A stretch of DNA of 64,000 bases from Metaphire vulgaris (GCA_018105865.1 CM030845.1:13205390-13269389), one strand, 5' to 3'. Positions 48,886 to 61,589 are shown, counted from the stretch's first letter. Notes: generated by a model not told the origin, from the letters alone. Program-made: numbers and translations.

Positions 48886-50493
48886 CTGTCAAAATTAAAG
48901 AAGAAGAAGGCCTCTGGATGCAACAGGCAAACAGTGATGATAAAATCCCATTCAGACCGATTCGCTTTTAATACTGAACCTGAGCAAAACATGCTCATAA
49001 AAGAAAATGATAGTAAAATAAATACTGATCTACAGTAACATAGGATATTTTAGCAGTATGCATTTCATTGCTTTGCAAACCAAAGATATCCTCCCATAAT
49101 CTGTAAGTTTAGCATAAAGCAGTCAACCAGAATGCTGTTAGTTCAGTTGTTCATGTGACAGTTCAAATTAAATAAGTTGTCTGCAAGGTTCGAATATTAA
49201 GTGTCATAATTTCAGCACTGCACTTCTTCTTCACAGGTTCAGGTAATGTTACAGTTCTAGTTCCCTGGTGCTTCTACATCATACGCAAGCCATTTCTTTC
49301 TAGTCCTGTTAGTCTCTGACCAACTGATTTTTGTACAAGTCCTGATAATTATGTGCAGCTGCCTTGTAAGGTGTCTGTTATGACAGCCCTTCCCCAACGG
49401 ACAGTTGCATCAATCAGCTTCACAGCCTATCACTGCTAACATATCAAAACACAGCAAAACTTTCTACATTATTCAGACACATTAGCTTTCAAGAGAAATA
49501 GAATCTCTGAACCTCAGGAGTTGAACCCAGACCAGGCACAGAGTTGATGCCCTGTTGAATGAGCAACCAATGCAGACAGTTTATTTGATCTACCTAACTA
49601 CCTTTGATAAAGACATTCTCAGTTAAGTCTCAAACTTTGGCCTTTATTTCACTTAATTATGTTGGGACTTATACAGCACACTATACGGCCTTCCTCGGGC
49701 ATCTTAATGTCCCAATTTCTTTTGCATTAGTTGTGTAAGTTCAGCTGGCCTATTACAGTGAATATTTAACATAAAATTTTGCGTACTAAGTCAAACTTAA
49801 CTGAATAAGGATTTCTTGATACAATGAATTGCACTGAATAGAGAGTATTATGTGATAGCAAAGGCTTGATAAATATGTAAAGCTGTGTCTCTAATGTATT
49901 TTCTAAATTTAGATCTCAGATAGTCAATCAACAGGGAAGCCATGAACAAACTCTAGACTACATTTAATAATTTCAAAAATCTCTCAAACAGTCTAAATGC
50001 AAGGAAAATTGCTGCGGCAGATTAGGCTAATGTTTTTTGACTACATAATTTGGCTATAGAAATACTCAAAAAACTTTCATTACACCTATAGAAAACCAAA
50101 TATGTTCACTAAAACAGAATTTTCCAGCCATGCACTCAAGTCTTTCACGTTCCAGCTCATGATCTTGCCACCAGCCATGAAATCTCAAAGCAAGAAGCTG
50201 AACTAGCAACTGCACCTGAGCAGAATTAATGGCTTTACAAATAGAAGTAAAGCGGCATTGAGTCTATTGATCCAACGGTTCATTCTTTCAGTATCTTTGT
50301 GAGTCCAAACCAATAGAATTCCTCGGGCTTCGGCACAATGCTGCAGCATTAATCTATTCAGTTTCCCCCAACAGGTTTAATACAATGCACCTTTCAAACT
50401 CTGCCTCTTCCTGTGCATCATAGAAATGTTGGATTTTTTCTGATGACTCAACTCAGCCACACAGCAATATACTAAATCTACCAGCAGCAATAT
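48886..50493. other. First visible intron, 3' part, nothing recognised
   Basis: This is the start of an intron of at least 15 kb. I found no domain I S1-S4 exon here on the minus strand. Confidence 0.6.
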
Positions 50494-50755
50494 GGGGCGG
50501 GAAGATGGGCAGATTGGTAACGATCTTGACAGGCACTATGACGGAATGGGTTCAACCCTGCTGGAGCCCCTAGGGTCGACTCAACCTTCATCCGCTAGTG
50601 GGCGGTGGTTACTGAGTAGCAGCTGAGGCTGCGAAGGTAAAACGTGGGTCTAGAGAAAGCAATGGCATACTATTCTAGATTAATGGTTTTAGCCACCTGC
50701 GTCGTCACTGCTTGCCTGACACTGGAGATCAGCGCCGGGAAGATAAATAAAATAT
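50494..50755 (+). mobile_element. tRNA-derived SINE, related to family A, longer body
   Basis: Head GGGCGGGAAGATGGGCAGAT, B-box-like GGGTTCAACCC, then a distinct body (GCAGCTGAGGCTGCGAAGGT, GGAGATCAGCGCCGGGAAGA) ending in AATAAAATA. Confidence 0.65.
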
Positions 50756-51677
50756 TACATAACTTAAAATAAATGCCAGTAATGAATTGCATAACGATAT
50801 CTGAATCCATAAAATGTGAATAATGAAAACATTGACAGCAGTTCTGTACGTTTTATATTGAGTTATAATTTTCTTCTTAAAATTGCATGTCATTTCTGTT
50901 GGTCAAAGTAACTATAAATGCATTTTTTATGTATCTGTTTCAAATCTTGCTCAAGACCCTTCAGTCACATTTATCAAAAACTGTAGCGATAAATCTGTAA
51001 ATGCTCAAATTTATTACTCTTGCTAATCTAGTAGAGCTGAAAAACATAAATTCAGTAATTCTGGCTGTCCCTCTGTCAGTCTGTCACACTAAATGCCTCA
51101 CCAAGTTTTACTGATAAACTCATATACTATTCTAAGAATCAACTTAATTTTTGACTCAGATAAATGCCTTCATCAGGCAATATATCTTACCAAATATAAT
51201 GAGATTCAGTCAATATTTTGACCAGATAAATTAAGTCAAATTTAAAATCTAGAACTTTTATATAAAAAATGTTGCAACATTGTTTTAAAGAAGAATGCTA
51301 TTAACAATGAGGCAATCCAAGCAATTTTCATAACTTCAATGGCAACATAAACATTAGTACCGGTACTGCTTTTTCTTAAGTCAATTCAGAAGTACTGTGC
51401 ATCATTAGCATTTCTGGTGAAGAAATATGTCATAGACAAAGCATATGGATGAGATCTTACAATAAATTGGCAAAAGGAAGATGGGATATTATTCCAAAAG
51501 ACTTGGTTAGCAGCTACTTAACCTAGCTAACCTAACATGATTAAAAGTGACTTACAGCCAGTTAATATGGAAACAGTATTCTGAACAGATCCAGATAATG
51601 ATGACTTAAGATGACCAAACAGGAATAAAATACAATAATCAAGACAAGAAGCAATGACATGATGACAGTCTTAGCAG

Positions 51678-52110
51678 TATCAATCAATCGATCGATTGAT
51701 CGATCAATCAATCGATCCATCAATCAATCAATCAACTTCTATGACACCACTATCATAATGCCCAGGGTATCAGCCGATGATGCACCAAATCCAAATTGAA
51801 TTAGAGTCAGATCAATCCGGAAAAATCAGTCAGAACCGCAAGGAAGCAATCTAAGGGGGATAAGCCAAATCAAATAGGCATGTTTTAAGACCGGATCTGA
51901 AAGATGATAAAGCACTAGTAATGCTAAGCGATATTGGTAATGAATTCCAGAGCCTAGGGCCACACACTGAGAAACAACTAGTGCCAATGACTGTACAAGA
52001 ATGAGGAACAGCGTATGAAAGTCCTGCTGAATACCTAGTGGAGTGATTAGTAGGTCGAGGGATAAGTCGCATCTTGAGGTAATTGGGTTCATTATATAGC
52101 ATGGTTTCAT
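51678..52110 (-). mobile_element. LINE 3' end with TTGA tail
   Basis: The minus strand encodes GTSCFSVCGPRLWNSLPISL and SSFRSGLKTCLFDLAYPP, the C-terminus of a CR1/L2-like reverse transcriptase, followed by a 3' UTR and an (ATTG/ATCG)n tail at 51678-51735. Confidence 0.82.
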
Positions 52111-52439
52111 ATACTAAAAGACAGATTTTATAATTAATTCTTTGTTTGATAAGACGCCAATGTAGGGACTGTCTAGCTGGGGATATATGTTAAAATCTGG
52201 GAGTTTTGGACATGACTCCAATTAAAGAATTTTGTACTATCTGGAGTTTCTTTATATTTGAATTTGTGATGCTGAAAAGCTGAGAATTGCAGTTATCTAG
52301 GCGACAAGATACCAATGCATTGGCTTGTTGAAAAAGGATAGGCTTAGGAATCATAAGATAGGGAGGTTCTAATTATTCTAAGCTGTTGGAGATAGTAGAA
52401 GGATGCAGGTATACTCCATAGGCCAGCACAGGCCCATTG

Positions 52440-52673
52440 GAGAACCTAAAGGTTAGCACATTCAGTTATACACGGCAATGGCTGAATGAGGGAGGATTGC
52501 CAGCCTTTCCCTTACCCCCTTTCCTTCCACCAAGTTAACTCCCGATGTACTCATTCACAGCTGGGGGCGCTTGGGACAGAAACAACCGATAAGTTTCTGC
52601 CACGGCTGGGAGTTGAACCACGGACCTCAAGAGTAGCAGACCAGTGCACTAACCACTGTTCCACTAGTAGAAG
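52440..52673 (-). mobile_element. tRNA-derived SINE, family B copy
   Basis: The minus strand reads CAGTGGTTAGTGCACTGGTC (A-box region), GTGGTTCAACTCCC (B box), CGTGGCAGAAACTTATCGGT and GAGTTAACTTGGTGG, matching the copy at 14525. Confidence 0.78.
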
Positions 52674-52679
52674 GATGTG

Positions 52680-53259
52680 CCAGTCAGTATCTGATCAGCA
52701 AATGGTAAATGATGATAAGGAAGACTCATGAATCACACAAAGATTTTCTACACATGACTGAAAAGCAATACCTTGGAAGGATTCAGCTAGAATGAAGTAG
52801 ATAATATAATCTAGGCAGAGGCTGCCCTGTGTCAGACCAAATCAGTTGGAGTTGCTCTGGCAAAGATGATGAAGCTATTCAGGTAGAAAAGAGTGTCTTG
52901 AAGTTGAACTGGAAGAACGGACTCTAGCAGTGGATTCTGTAAGTTGGGAAGACCGTGAATACATGCTCATTTATCGTTGGCATACAAGTGAACTGTGATG
53001 AGGTGGAGCCCATGCCTAACACCTTTCAAAGATTCTTAAGGTTACAATCAATTTTGAACACACACACACGCGCGCACACACACACATATATATTCCAGCA
53101 TTTGTCCATGGCTATCCAACGCTTCAGTGCAATATCTTTTGGAGGAACGTTTTCCTGTTACCAATCTCATGAACCAGACAAGAGTTGACACACATTAATT
53201 TTTGTCTCTGGACATATTTGTTTCTTTATAAGACCTTTGGGGAATTAAGTAATGAGGGC

Positions 53260-53309
<50 letters not shown>

Positions 53310-54765
53310 CTTTGATGAGTCACCATCAAAAGCAAATTAATTTGCATCCTATCTGAATGAGGAATCAACTATTGCGTCGGTTCAAATATTGATTGTCATT
53401 TGCACCTCCGGTAGACTGTCAATGGTAACAACAAGCCATTGGCAAAAAATCTTTCATGATTCTAAGTTCCTGAAAGAAATAACTTACAAAGTTCTATGTT
53501 TTACAGATAATGAAGGTCTAGCCAAGCCAACCACTTGCAACAGTATCTTCGTCAGCAAAGCCTGTATGCACCAGAATCCAAATAATCCTTTGAAAGTACA
53601 AAACTATTATCTTGGAATCACAAGACTAAGAATAAAAAAAACAAAAGCAAGGTTAATGGCATTGATAAATTCAAAGCCTAAGCCAATCTCATCTGCTCTC
53701 TAAGCACATCAGCCATAGCCATAACAACCGCAATGCAGGCTTCTATGTCACAGTGGTTTTACAGATAGTGTCTAGGCCTACTTCAATAGGCCTACTTCAA
53801 TGCTTGTAGAACATACCAGACCACCGGTATATAGTAGGTGAATTTCAATATCTTCCTCAAGTATAATGGTTGCTTTAGTATAATATGTCATATTCCATTA
53901 CAAAATTGTGTTTCCCTAATCTTTGCATGTCATTTACTTAACTGAATTACGTCAATATGATGTCTCATAGAGCAACTATAAAGTCTTAAAACATAAACTC
54001 ATCTTTTGTGATAAAATGATAAAAAGCATAGCATAGAGTTCAATGATAATTTTCTTAATTTAATTAATTCATCAAGACTTATAAATACATCATAATGAAA
54101 TGCATGAGCTGCATGAAACATTATCTAGATATGCTATACATTGGTCTCAACAATGACACTCCCCCTAATCTTATTTTCATTGCAGTACAGAGAGGTCCAT
54201 TTTTGAGAAGTTTTAAGGAAATTAGATTCTGCACTGGGACATAAAACAAACAACATCAAAGACCGATAAGAATTGATCATGAGAAAACATCAGACAACGG
54301 AACATCAACAGCTGCTGAGTAGAACCAACTATAAAGAAATCAAGTTACACACTGAATTCCATATAGACAACAGTCCCCTTTCAACTGCATCACCATGGAC
54401 GTCTGTGTGTGCATATTTACAGTCACAGGGTTCACAGCTGACGCTAAAAGAAGACGGGCTACAGAGCGCAGGAGGAAATAAGGCAATACTAGATATACCG
54501 GTAGCAGCAAGAGACTGCAATGTCACCTGTCACAATGAAATGCCATATGATGCCTTAGTGCAGTGTTGCATCAAGTCCTCAGTTGCATACAAGCCATATA
54601 GGGGGAGGAATTTTCCAACCCAAAAGTCATATATTTCCCCGCTTGCCTCCCCCCCCAAAAAAAATTGCATCTTGGTGTATAATGAAATGACAATTCTTGC
54701 CACTCACCTCCCAAAACCATGCCTCCCCAACTGCCATAAATGCCCCTATGGCACAGGAGAGTGTA
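52680..54765. other. Intron stretch, nothing recognised except microsatellites
   Basis: Contains a CA/CG stretch at 53059-53087 and (AT)n at 53262-53306. A 171-codon plus-strand frame (54273-54788) has no recognisable domain and runs into the hAT element. Confidence 0.55.
53262..53306. repeat. (AT)n microsatellite
   Basis: About 22 AT units. Confidence 0.97.
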
Positions 54766-54773
54766 TGCAATGC

Positions 54774-54951
54774 CAGGGACGTAGCTAGGAATGGGCTTGG
54801 GGGCTCAAGCCCACCCAAACCTGAAGCTAGCCCCCAAATGAATTCAAGCCCAAAATGGTGCTGTGGGCTCAAAAGGAAGAAAGGGGAGTGAATCTTGGGC
54901 TTCAGCCCCCCCCCCCACCCAAAATCCTGCCCAAGCCTGGCTACATCCCTG
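54774..54951. mobile_element. 178-bp hAT-like MITE
   Basis: The left end is CAGGGACGTAGCTAGGAATG and the right end revcomp CAGGGATGTAGCCAGGCTTG. The flanks are TGCAATGC (54766-54773) and TGCAACGC (54952-54959), 7 of 8. Confidence 0.85.
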
Positions 54952-55747
54952 TGCAACGCTACTTTTTTAATGTTACATTGCTTTGGTCCATAGACAGTCT
55001 TTGATTGAGATTACGAAAATGGGTAATAAAAAATAGGAATCTATAATATAAAAAGTGTGGCAAAATCCTTAAAGTTTTTAACAATTGTCCTAGCCCAACA
55101 TAACCCTGCAGTGCCCTGAAGTGTCAACTCAGGCAGACTTATCTTCCATTCTAGAAAATTTGTCACTGTCAGAAAAGAAGATCAGCAAATGCACAAAAGA
55201 AAAGATAAAAGTCTCATAAGCTGTGTGCCTTCATTATGAATAAATGACAGGATTAAATTTGCTAGAGAAGGTTGCTCATTTGCATCATCCAGAGCTCAGG
55301 TCCTGTTACATCAAAAAGTAATTAAAGTTGCACCTAGAACAACACACATTCATTTCACAGTCAGAGACCACAGTGCCTTTTGTAAGAGCTGGATTAATAT
55401 CCACGGGGACATCAGCTTTTGTGGACTTCATCGTGCAATAACACAACAATCCTTGAGAAATGAAAGCAAAGGAAAAACTATGACATCTAGGCATCATTCT
55501 AGAATTTTATTTACCGGTAAGCATTTAATTAACTCGGACGTGTTTTGTTTTATTATTGATGATGCCTGATTTATTCTTTGCAGATTGAATCAACAAAAAT
55601 TATTAATGCCAATTTATCCGGTCCAAAGTAATCAAGTAACAATAGTGGGAGGACTTCAGAATGTTGGTTGGGAATGGTGTCATGTAAATGATGTCACATT
55701 ACATTGCATATGTGGTACTATGATCTTAGGAAAAGAAGACTTCACAC

Positions 55748-56827
55748 CAGAGATGTAGTACTTGGTACTTGTACTTGTACTCGAGTTGTACTCGAGTACA
55801 AATTTTTAGTACTTGTACTTGTACTCGGAGGCCAGGTACTTGTACTTGTACTTGTACTCGGAGTTTTTGAAATGCAAGTACTTGTACTTGTACTTGTACT
55901 CGGAGGCCAGGTACTTGTACTTGTACTTGTACTTGAAGCATTGTGTACTTGCTACATCTCTGGCTACATGTACTTCAAGGGTACCAGTAATGCTGTTCCT
56001 TTAGGCTAATGACAAGCACATCCTCACAGATGGCCAAGTACCTGGAACTCAACGATATATTTATGATGAAGCCACTGATACCATCGTATTTTGGAACAGT
56101 GAAGTTAATAGAAAGGAGTTCAACAGGCTGTATAATGCAGCCATTAATTAGAGACCTTAGTGTGCCTTAGAGCACCAATTAAACGCGTATTTAGCCAAGC
56201 TGGCTTGATCGCGAGACCGCATAGGGTTAATATGACCGATGCAAGACTATCATCTCTATTTTTTTAGTGCAACTGTGATGATATTCAGATGCTAATAGTG
56301 TCAATTTTATTCGTGGCTGGACAAACTGTCCGAGGACAAAATGTCAGAGGACAAAATGCCACGGTTTAGGGTTAGGGTTAGTGTTAGGGTTAGAGTTAGG
56401 ATGACATTTTTCCGCTGACATTTTTTCCGCTGACATTTTATCCCCATGACATTTTGTCCGTGACATTTTTTCGTGACATTTTGTCCGACATTTTGTTCTA
56501 GCACCATTTTATTCAATAACCGTGACAAACAGCTACCCGTTAATAAAGTGTAGGCCTACTTGCTGTTTGTATTTGGCTATGATCGAGGATCGGTACTTGT
56601 ACTTGTACTCGAGGCTTCGGTACTTGTACTTGAGGCTTCAGTACTTGTGCTTGTACTAGTACTTGGAGGCCAGGTACTTGTACTCGTACTCGGAGGCCAG
56701 GTACTTGTACTCGTACTCGGAGGCCAGGTACTTGTACTTGTACTCGGAGGCCAGGTACTTGTACTTGTACTCGGAGGCCAGGTACTTGTACTTGTACTTG
56801 AAGCATTGTGTACTTGCTACATCTCTG
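55748..56827. mobile_element. Composite hAT-like element made of GTACTTGTACTTG repeats
   Basis: It starts CAGAGATGTAGTAC and ends (inverted) CAGAGATGTAGCAAGTAC. Perfect 8-bp duplications CTTCACAC lie at 55740-55747 and 56828-56835. It holds two arrays of GTACTTGTACTC with GGAGGCCAG spacers (55760-55940 and 56593-56805). Each array ends in the same GCATTGTGTACTTGCTACAT string, so an extra internal terminus exists at 55966. A telomere-bearing element is nested between the arrays. Confidence 0.85.
56313..56505. mobile_element. Mutator-like TIR element with TTAGGG core, nested
   Basis: The ends carry GTGGCTGGACAAACTGTCCG (left) and GGTGCTAGAACAAAATGTCG (right, inverted), with repeated GGACAAAATGTC. 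Perfect 9-bp duplications ATTTTATTC lie at 56304-56312 and 56506-56514. The centre 56366-56400 is (TTAGGG)n-like. Confidence 0.82.
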
Positions 56828-56835
56828 CTTCACAC

Positions 56836-57530
56836 CATCATGAACATGTAAAGAACTAATGTGCTTTTTTAAAAATGCAGCTACATTCATTTAAACTTAT
56901 TTAATCTACTTGAAAACATGAACTTTATATATCTGAATTTTAAAATGCATAATTTGCCGTGCAGAAGAGCAATTCATTGCAAAAAAACAACATACATTTT
57001 CATCTGCCTCAAACTTTCTATGACACTGCATAATAAGCCTCAGCTTCACCTAGATCAGAGAAGAGCAGGTTTGATGTGACTGAGCAACACTCTATCACTA
57101 ACTCAATCACTGCTTTAGAATTAACAGCAGCTAAATTGTTAAACATTTTTATAATTTATTAACAGCTTTTGAAGAAAATGCAATTCAAGAGGACACCGAT
57201 ATGCTTTCAATTGGTAAAATTTAGATTTTTTCAATTAATTTCTTGCAAGATTGTTACACACAAATGCCGGCTCAGTTTCAATGTACCAAAATGCAGATAC
57301 CGGTAAATGCATACATCATACACATACTGTAATGCAAAATTCCAGATTTTGTTACTCCTCCTATGTGGCTGTTGAAATACTAGCAAAACTTTGTGGATAA
57401 ATGGATTTCCCTAATATTACTAATAATACGAATATATGATATCCAATAAATTTTTGAGTTACCGGTATTCTTAATTGTAGATAATGTTGACAATAAAGTA
57501 GATGTTATGTAATTTTCCATGACTTTTTGT
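56836..57530. other. Intron stretch, nothing recognised
   Basis: AT-rich, with two TACCGGTA palindromes (57298 and 57460). Confidence 0.6.
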
Positions 57531-57536
57531 CATCGT

Positions 57537-59113
57537 CTTAATCATCACCGCCATCATCATCAGGATCCTTGAGCATATTGTATGTGGCTTCTCCACAATT
57601 GTCTGTCCCGTGTCATGTGGAGTGCATGTTGAATGTCCAACTGGGTCCAGTCACAGATGTTGTCAAGCCATTCTCTATTTGGCATTATTTTCTTTCCAGT
57701 CCCTTCCATTGTTCTGAATACCGGAACTAGATTCTTTATTTTTCAATCCTCTAGCATCCGGCATATGTGGCTAAAAAGGTTAGTTTTCTTTTCAGTAACT
57801 TTTGTAAGAGAAGAGGTCTTCTTTGATGTTCAGCATTTTCCTGATTGCTATACAGTATTTGGTATTTTTGCAGCCTACTTATTCCCAATAGTCTCCCATA
57901 GCAATACATTCCAAAAGCCAGTATTTCTATCTGGTGCATTTTTTTGATTTCCAAGTTTCCAAGGCATAAAAAGTGACACTGAAGATGCAGGTATTTATGA
58001 TTTGGAGTTTTGTTTTGTGGCTAGTATCTATGCCTTTTCATATTTTGTTAAATTGTTCCATTACACCTTTACCCTTTGCAATCCTTGTATTTATTTCAGC
58101 TGAGCAGTTGTTGTTTCAAGTTAGCGTGCTGCCTTTAAGCAGCAGAATTTGGACACTATTTCAGTTGTTCATTTATTTACAGTTCCCAGTCTGTTGTTTC
58201 TTTTCCAAATACCATGATTTTTGTATTTTCAGTATTGATGTGAAACTTTCGATGTGAAACTGATGAAAAATTATGAACACTTTATCGTAGTCTCTCGCTT
58301 TTCAGATGAAGAGGATTCTGTTATCACACCTGCATAGTTAATTGGACATATCTGGACATTCTGGTTGGGATCGGTCATGGAACTTGCGCAAAACCATCGA
58401 GAAATTTTTTGGCTGGGGGAGGTAGGGAAACAGATGGAAGTGAATGTGTCCAAAGAACTTTTTGAACATTTTTTGCTTGTAGTCTTTCTTTTCACCTGAA
58501 GCAACCTTCCTTCCCGCATTATCCAGCATCGGTATATCCACGGATTTTTGTAGTTCTCGTGTATCACTTTCTAATAGATCGATGTCAGAAAATTTTGGGT
58601 TGTTTATGAAGACTCCTTCCACTGACACTCCACTGCCATTATCCTGCATTTGATTCATAGCTTTCTCCAAGTTTGTGAAAAAGCTTTATGGGGATAAGGG
58701 ATGTCCCTGTTTAGACCCTTTAGTTGTTCTGAACCATGGACCCCAGTCCTTGCCTATGTGTACTGTTACCTATGCATTGCTGCTAGGTTTTTTAAAAGGC
58801 ATGTCAGACGTGTTTCTGTTCCATAGAATCTGAATACTAGCCATAGCATGTTTTGATTGATTGAATTGAAGGCTTTCCTGGAGTCTATGAAGCAATTATA
58901 TACCAAGCAGTTTATTCTTTTCACTTCTTCTGTTATAAGTCTTAGGACTGTTATTTGGTGGGTGGTGCTGCTGTTTCTTCGAAATCCAGCCTGTTCATCT
59001 GAAATGGAGGTCTCAGTCTGTGATTTTGATCTCTCTAATAGTAATGTCTTATGATACAAAACAACATCTAAAACCTTATTGCAAAAAAGCAATAAGTTCT
59101 TGGAACACTTCAA
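57537..59113 (-). mobile_element. Decayed non-LTR retrotransposon
   Basis: From 5' to 3' on the minus strand: SISDEQAGFRRNSSTTHQIT, YNCFIDSRKAFNSINQNMLW, TTKGSKQGHPLSP and FSDIDLLESDTRELQKSVDI are reverse transcriptase motifs in order, with the catalytic F-A-D-D region degraded to FSDIDL. Near the 3' end NREWLDNICDWTQLDIQHAL and TRDRQLWRSHI follow, then a GATGATG tail at 57537-57562. Stops and frame changes show it is dead. Confidence 0.88.
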
Positions 59114-59802
59114 AATATATTTTAAAATTCAGAATATAAAAAACAATTTATAGAACCTCCAAAATTAATAAGTTAAAATTTTGTGTCAAATACTAGTATT
59201 AAGTTCCATATAATATTTAATAGCATTCTTCAAGAAAATGATTAATTAATTATCAATAGTGAGGAATATCATTAACCAGAAAAACCAAATTTAAAGTAGC
59301 ATACATAGTTACATACTTTTATAAAATTCCCTCTCTGTCACTTAAAAATTAAGTTAAGAAAGACATGACATTTATGTTTGATGAAATTTGCTTTTCAGAA
59401 TGAAAATAGAAGTGAAGTCAACATTTTTCCCTAGTGAGTAGAAAAGCTTGGTTGACAAGTGCTGACATCAGAATACACAGGTGGGAAAATTAGTTCAAGA
59501 ACTGAATACCAGTATCCAAACATTTATAGTAGAATAATGTTTGTCAGCCATTTAGACACCATAGAAGAAGAAATAGAAAATATGGTTAGCTTTTAAAATA
59601 GATTTAAAAAAACACGAGAGACGCTTTGATTAGAACCCATAGTCACAAAAATACTTATCACTTAATTGCCTATTTTAACTCTTTTAAATTTTGAAGCCAT
59701 GCACCACAGTAAAACAAGCCAAACACACTGAGAAGCGTCACATACACGTACAATTATGGCATTAAGCATTTAACATTAAATCAAATCTTATCCAGAAACA
59801 CT
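59114..59802. other. Intron stretch, nothing recognised
   Basis: AT-rich sequence without recognised elements. Confidence 0.6.
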
Positions 59803-60020
59803 CAACTGTATTTTAAAACCCAACTGTATTTTAAAACCCAACTGTATTTTTAAACCCAACTGTATTTTAAAACCCAACTGTATTTCTAAACACAACTGTA
59901 TTTTAAAACCCAACTGCATTCTAAAACTCTATTTAAAACCTAACTGTACTTTTTAATCCCAACTGTATTTAAAATCCAGCTGTATTTCAAAACCCAGCTG
60001 TATTTTAAAACCCAGCTGTT
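59803..60020. repeat. 18-bp minisatellite
   Basis: About 12 copies of CAACTGTATTTTAAAACC, diverging toward the right (CAGCTGTATTTCAAAACC). Confidence 0.95.
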
Positions 60021-60344
60021 TTTATTGACTCTTGTAAATCAGCCAAAGTCCATAGAAATTTGCAAAAAATTCATCCAAGAATACAAAGAACATTTCACAA
60101 ATTTAATTTAAGCCATTAAGCCATTTGCAATAATGTACACCGTATTCCCATTGGTTAATGAATACAATAGACACATTTCCATCTTCATATCAAAGGCATT
60201 AATTATAACAGGGATCATTAAAGCATCAGCATTTCACTAAGTTCATAAGTTGGTGCATGCATTCACAATATGCTTTATCCTGCATGTGTGTGTGTGTGTG
60301 TGTGCACATGTGTATGTGGCTATGTGCGTATGTGTCTAGATTTC

Positions 60345-60960
60345 AGTGACCAGCATGGCGTCAATAGATGTCGCCATTATCCGTTTTTCTGCAGTTCATA
60401 TGTGGTTGCATTTTCCTGAAGTGTGCCCGCGCATGTCACCAGGTGAATGCCGCTCACTGTTGCCGCCAGCGAGCCTGTTCTCGGCACCAAGGCGATCGAC
60501 TCCTTATAATTTATTCCTAACGCACCAACTGAACCAGTCTTGGTATTGGCACCTTTATCCCACGTAAGAGACGTATAACAAGACATATAACGAAGGAGCA
60601 GAAGCGATCCATGGGAAGTAGTCATTAGCAGCAGGACATTGACAAATGGAAGTTCAATATGCAAAGGCGTCTCTGTTGCTCTCTTCAGAACTGCACGACC
60701 AACCGTGAAATGTTAGCAACTTCACATTTCACTGGCTCTGGCTCACTGCATAGCAACCACGGGCAGTTCTTTCGTTCTTTGTCTTTTCTTCCACCAGGTA
60801 TTCACTCCACTATACACCGCTCGTTAACAGTATGCCAGCCAAGAAAGAAAAACCCATGCGACTCAGCAAGACTTAGGTCTAAATCATTAAAATATTGTTT
60901 AATGCCCAGGTCAACAACATCCAGACGTCTAACACAAAATGCAATTTTCTAGTTGATGAC
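60345..60960. other. GC-richer, CpG-containing stretch of unknown nature
   Basis: The base composition differs from the surrounding intron, and frames are open on both strands (60346-60567 plus, 60377-60664 minus). It could be an upstream exon, a promoter or an old repeat. I recognise no motif. Confidence 0.3.
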
Positions 60961-61077
60961 AGCACTTGAAGAGGGCAAAGAAATGGCAGAAGATGATAAG
61001 AAATAGATATATGGGGACACATAATGCAAACAAAAGAGACACTATAGGAGGATTAGGACACAGAGAGGATGCAAAAG

Positions 61078-61078
61078 A

Positions 61079-61124
<46 letters not shown>
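61078..61124. repeat. (GA)n(GACA)n microsatellite
   Basis: Ten GA units followed by about seven GACA units. Confidence 0.96.
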
Positions 61125-61126
<2 letters not shown>

Positions 61127-61589
61127 CAGAGATATACAGAGACAGGGAGAGGAAGTGGTAGGATTGGAGTGTGGGTTACCAGTCACCAAAAGACTCGTTA
61201 ATCTGGTTTAAGATAGCCTCAAAATTACCGGTAGATGCAGTAAATGGGTTTAGTGGTTTTTGGACACTAAAGAATATCTGTACTTCTCAGATTCTGATTT
61301 TTTTGATAGATATAGTCTGGGGGACTATATATGTGACTAGGATGTTAATTCAAGATTTTTCTGGATGAAAAAAATATTTCCACTTGGATCTCTTAATACA
61401 AGTGCGGTGCCTTGCAGCAAAGTATTGCATTTAAGCATTTAGTTACAAAAAACCGTCACTGGCATTACAGTGCATTTAATATTAGCAGCTGTCTGTCAGG
61501 ACTGCCACAGCTATTATGATAATGTCAAGACTATTGTAACTATTATCATTATTAAATGACCCTACATGAATGACCCTCACCTTTGGCTA

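Noticed and set aside
54273..54788. 171-codon plus-strand open frame
   Set aside because: No recognisable domain, and it runs into the hAT element at 54774. A chance ORF is likelier.
55748..55966. A separate 219-bp hAT element with its own ends
   Set aside because: The flanks CTTCACAC and GCTACATG do not match, whereas 55748 with 56827 gives a perfect duplication.
59803..60020. CRISPR array
   Set aside because: Units are directly adjacent with no unique spacers, and the genome is eukaryotic.
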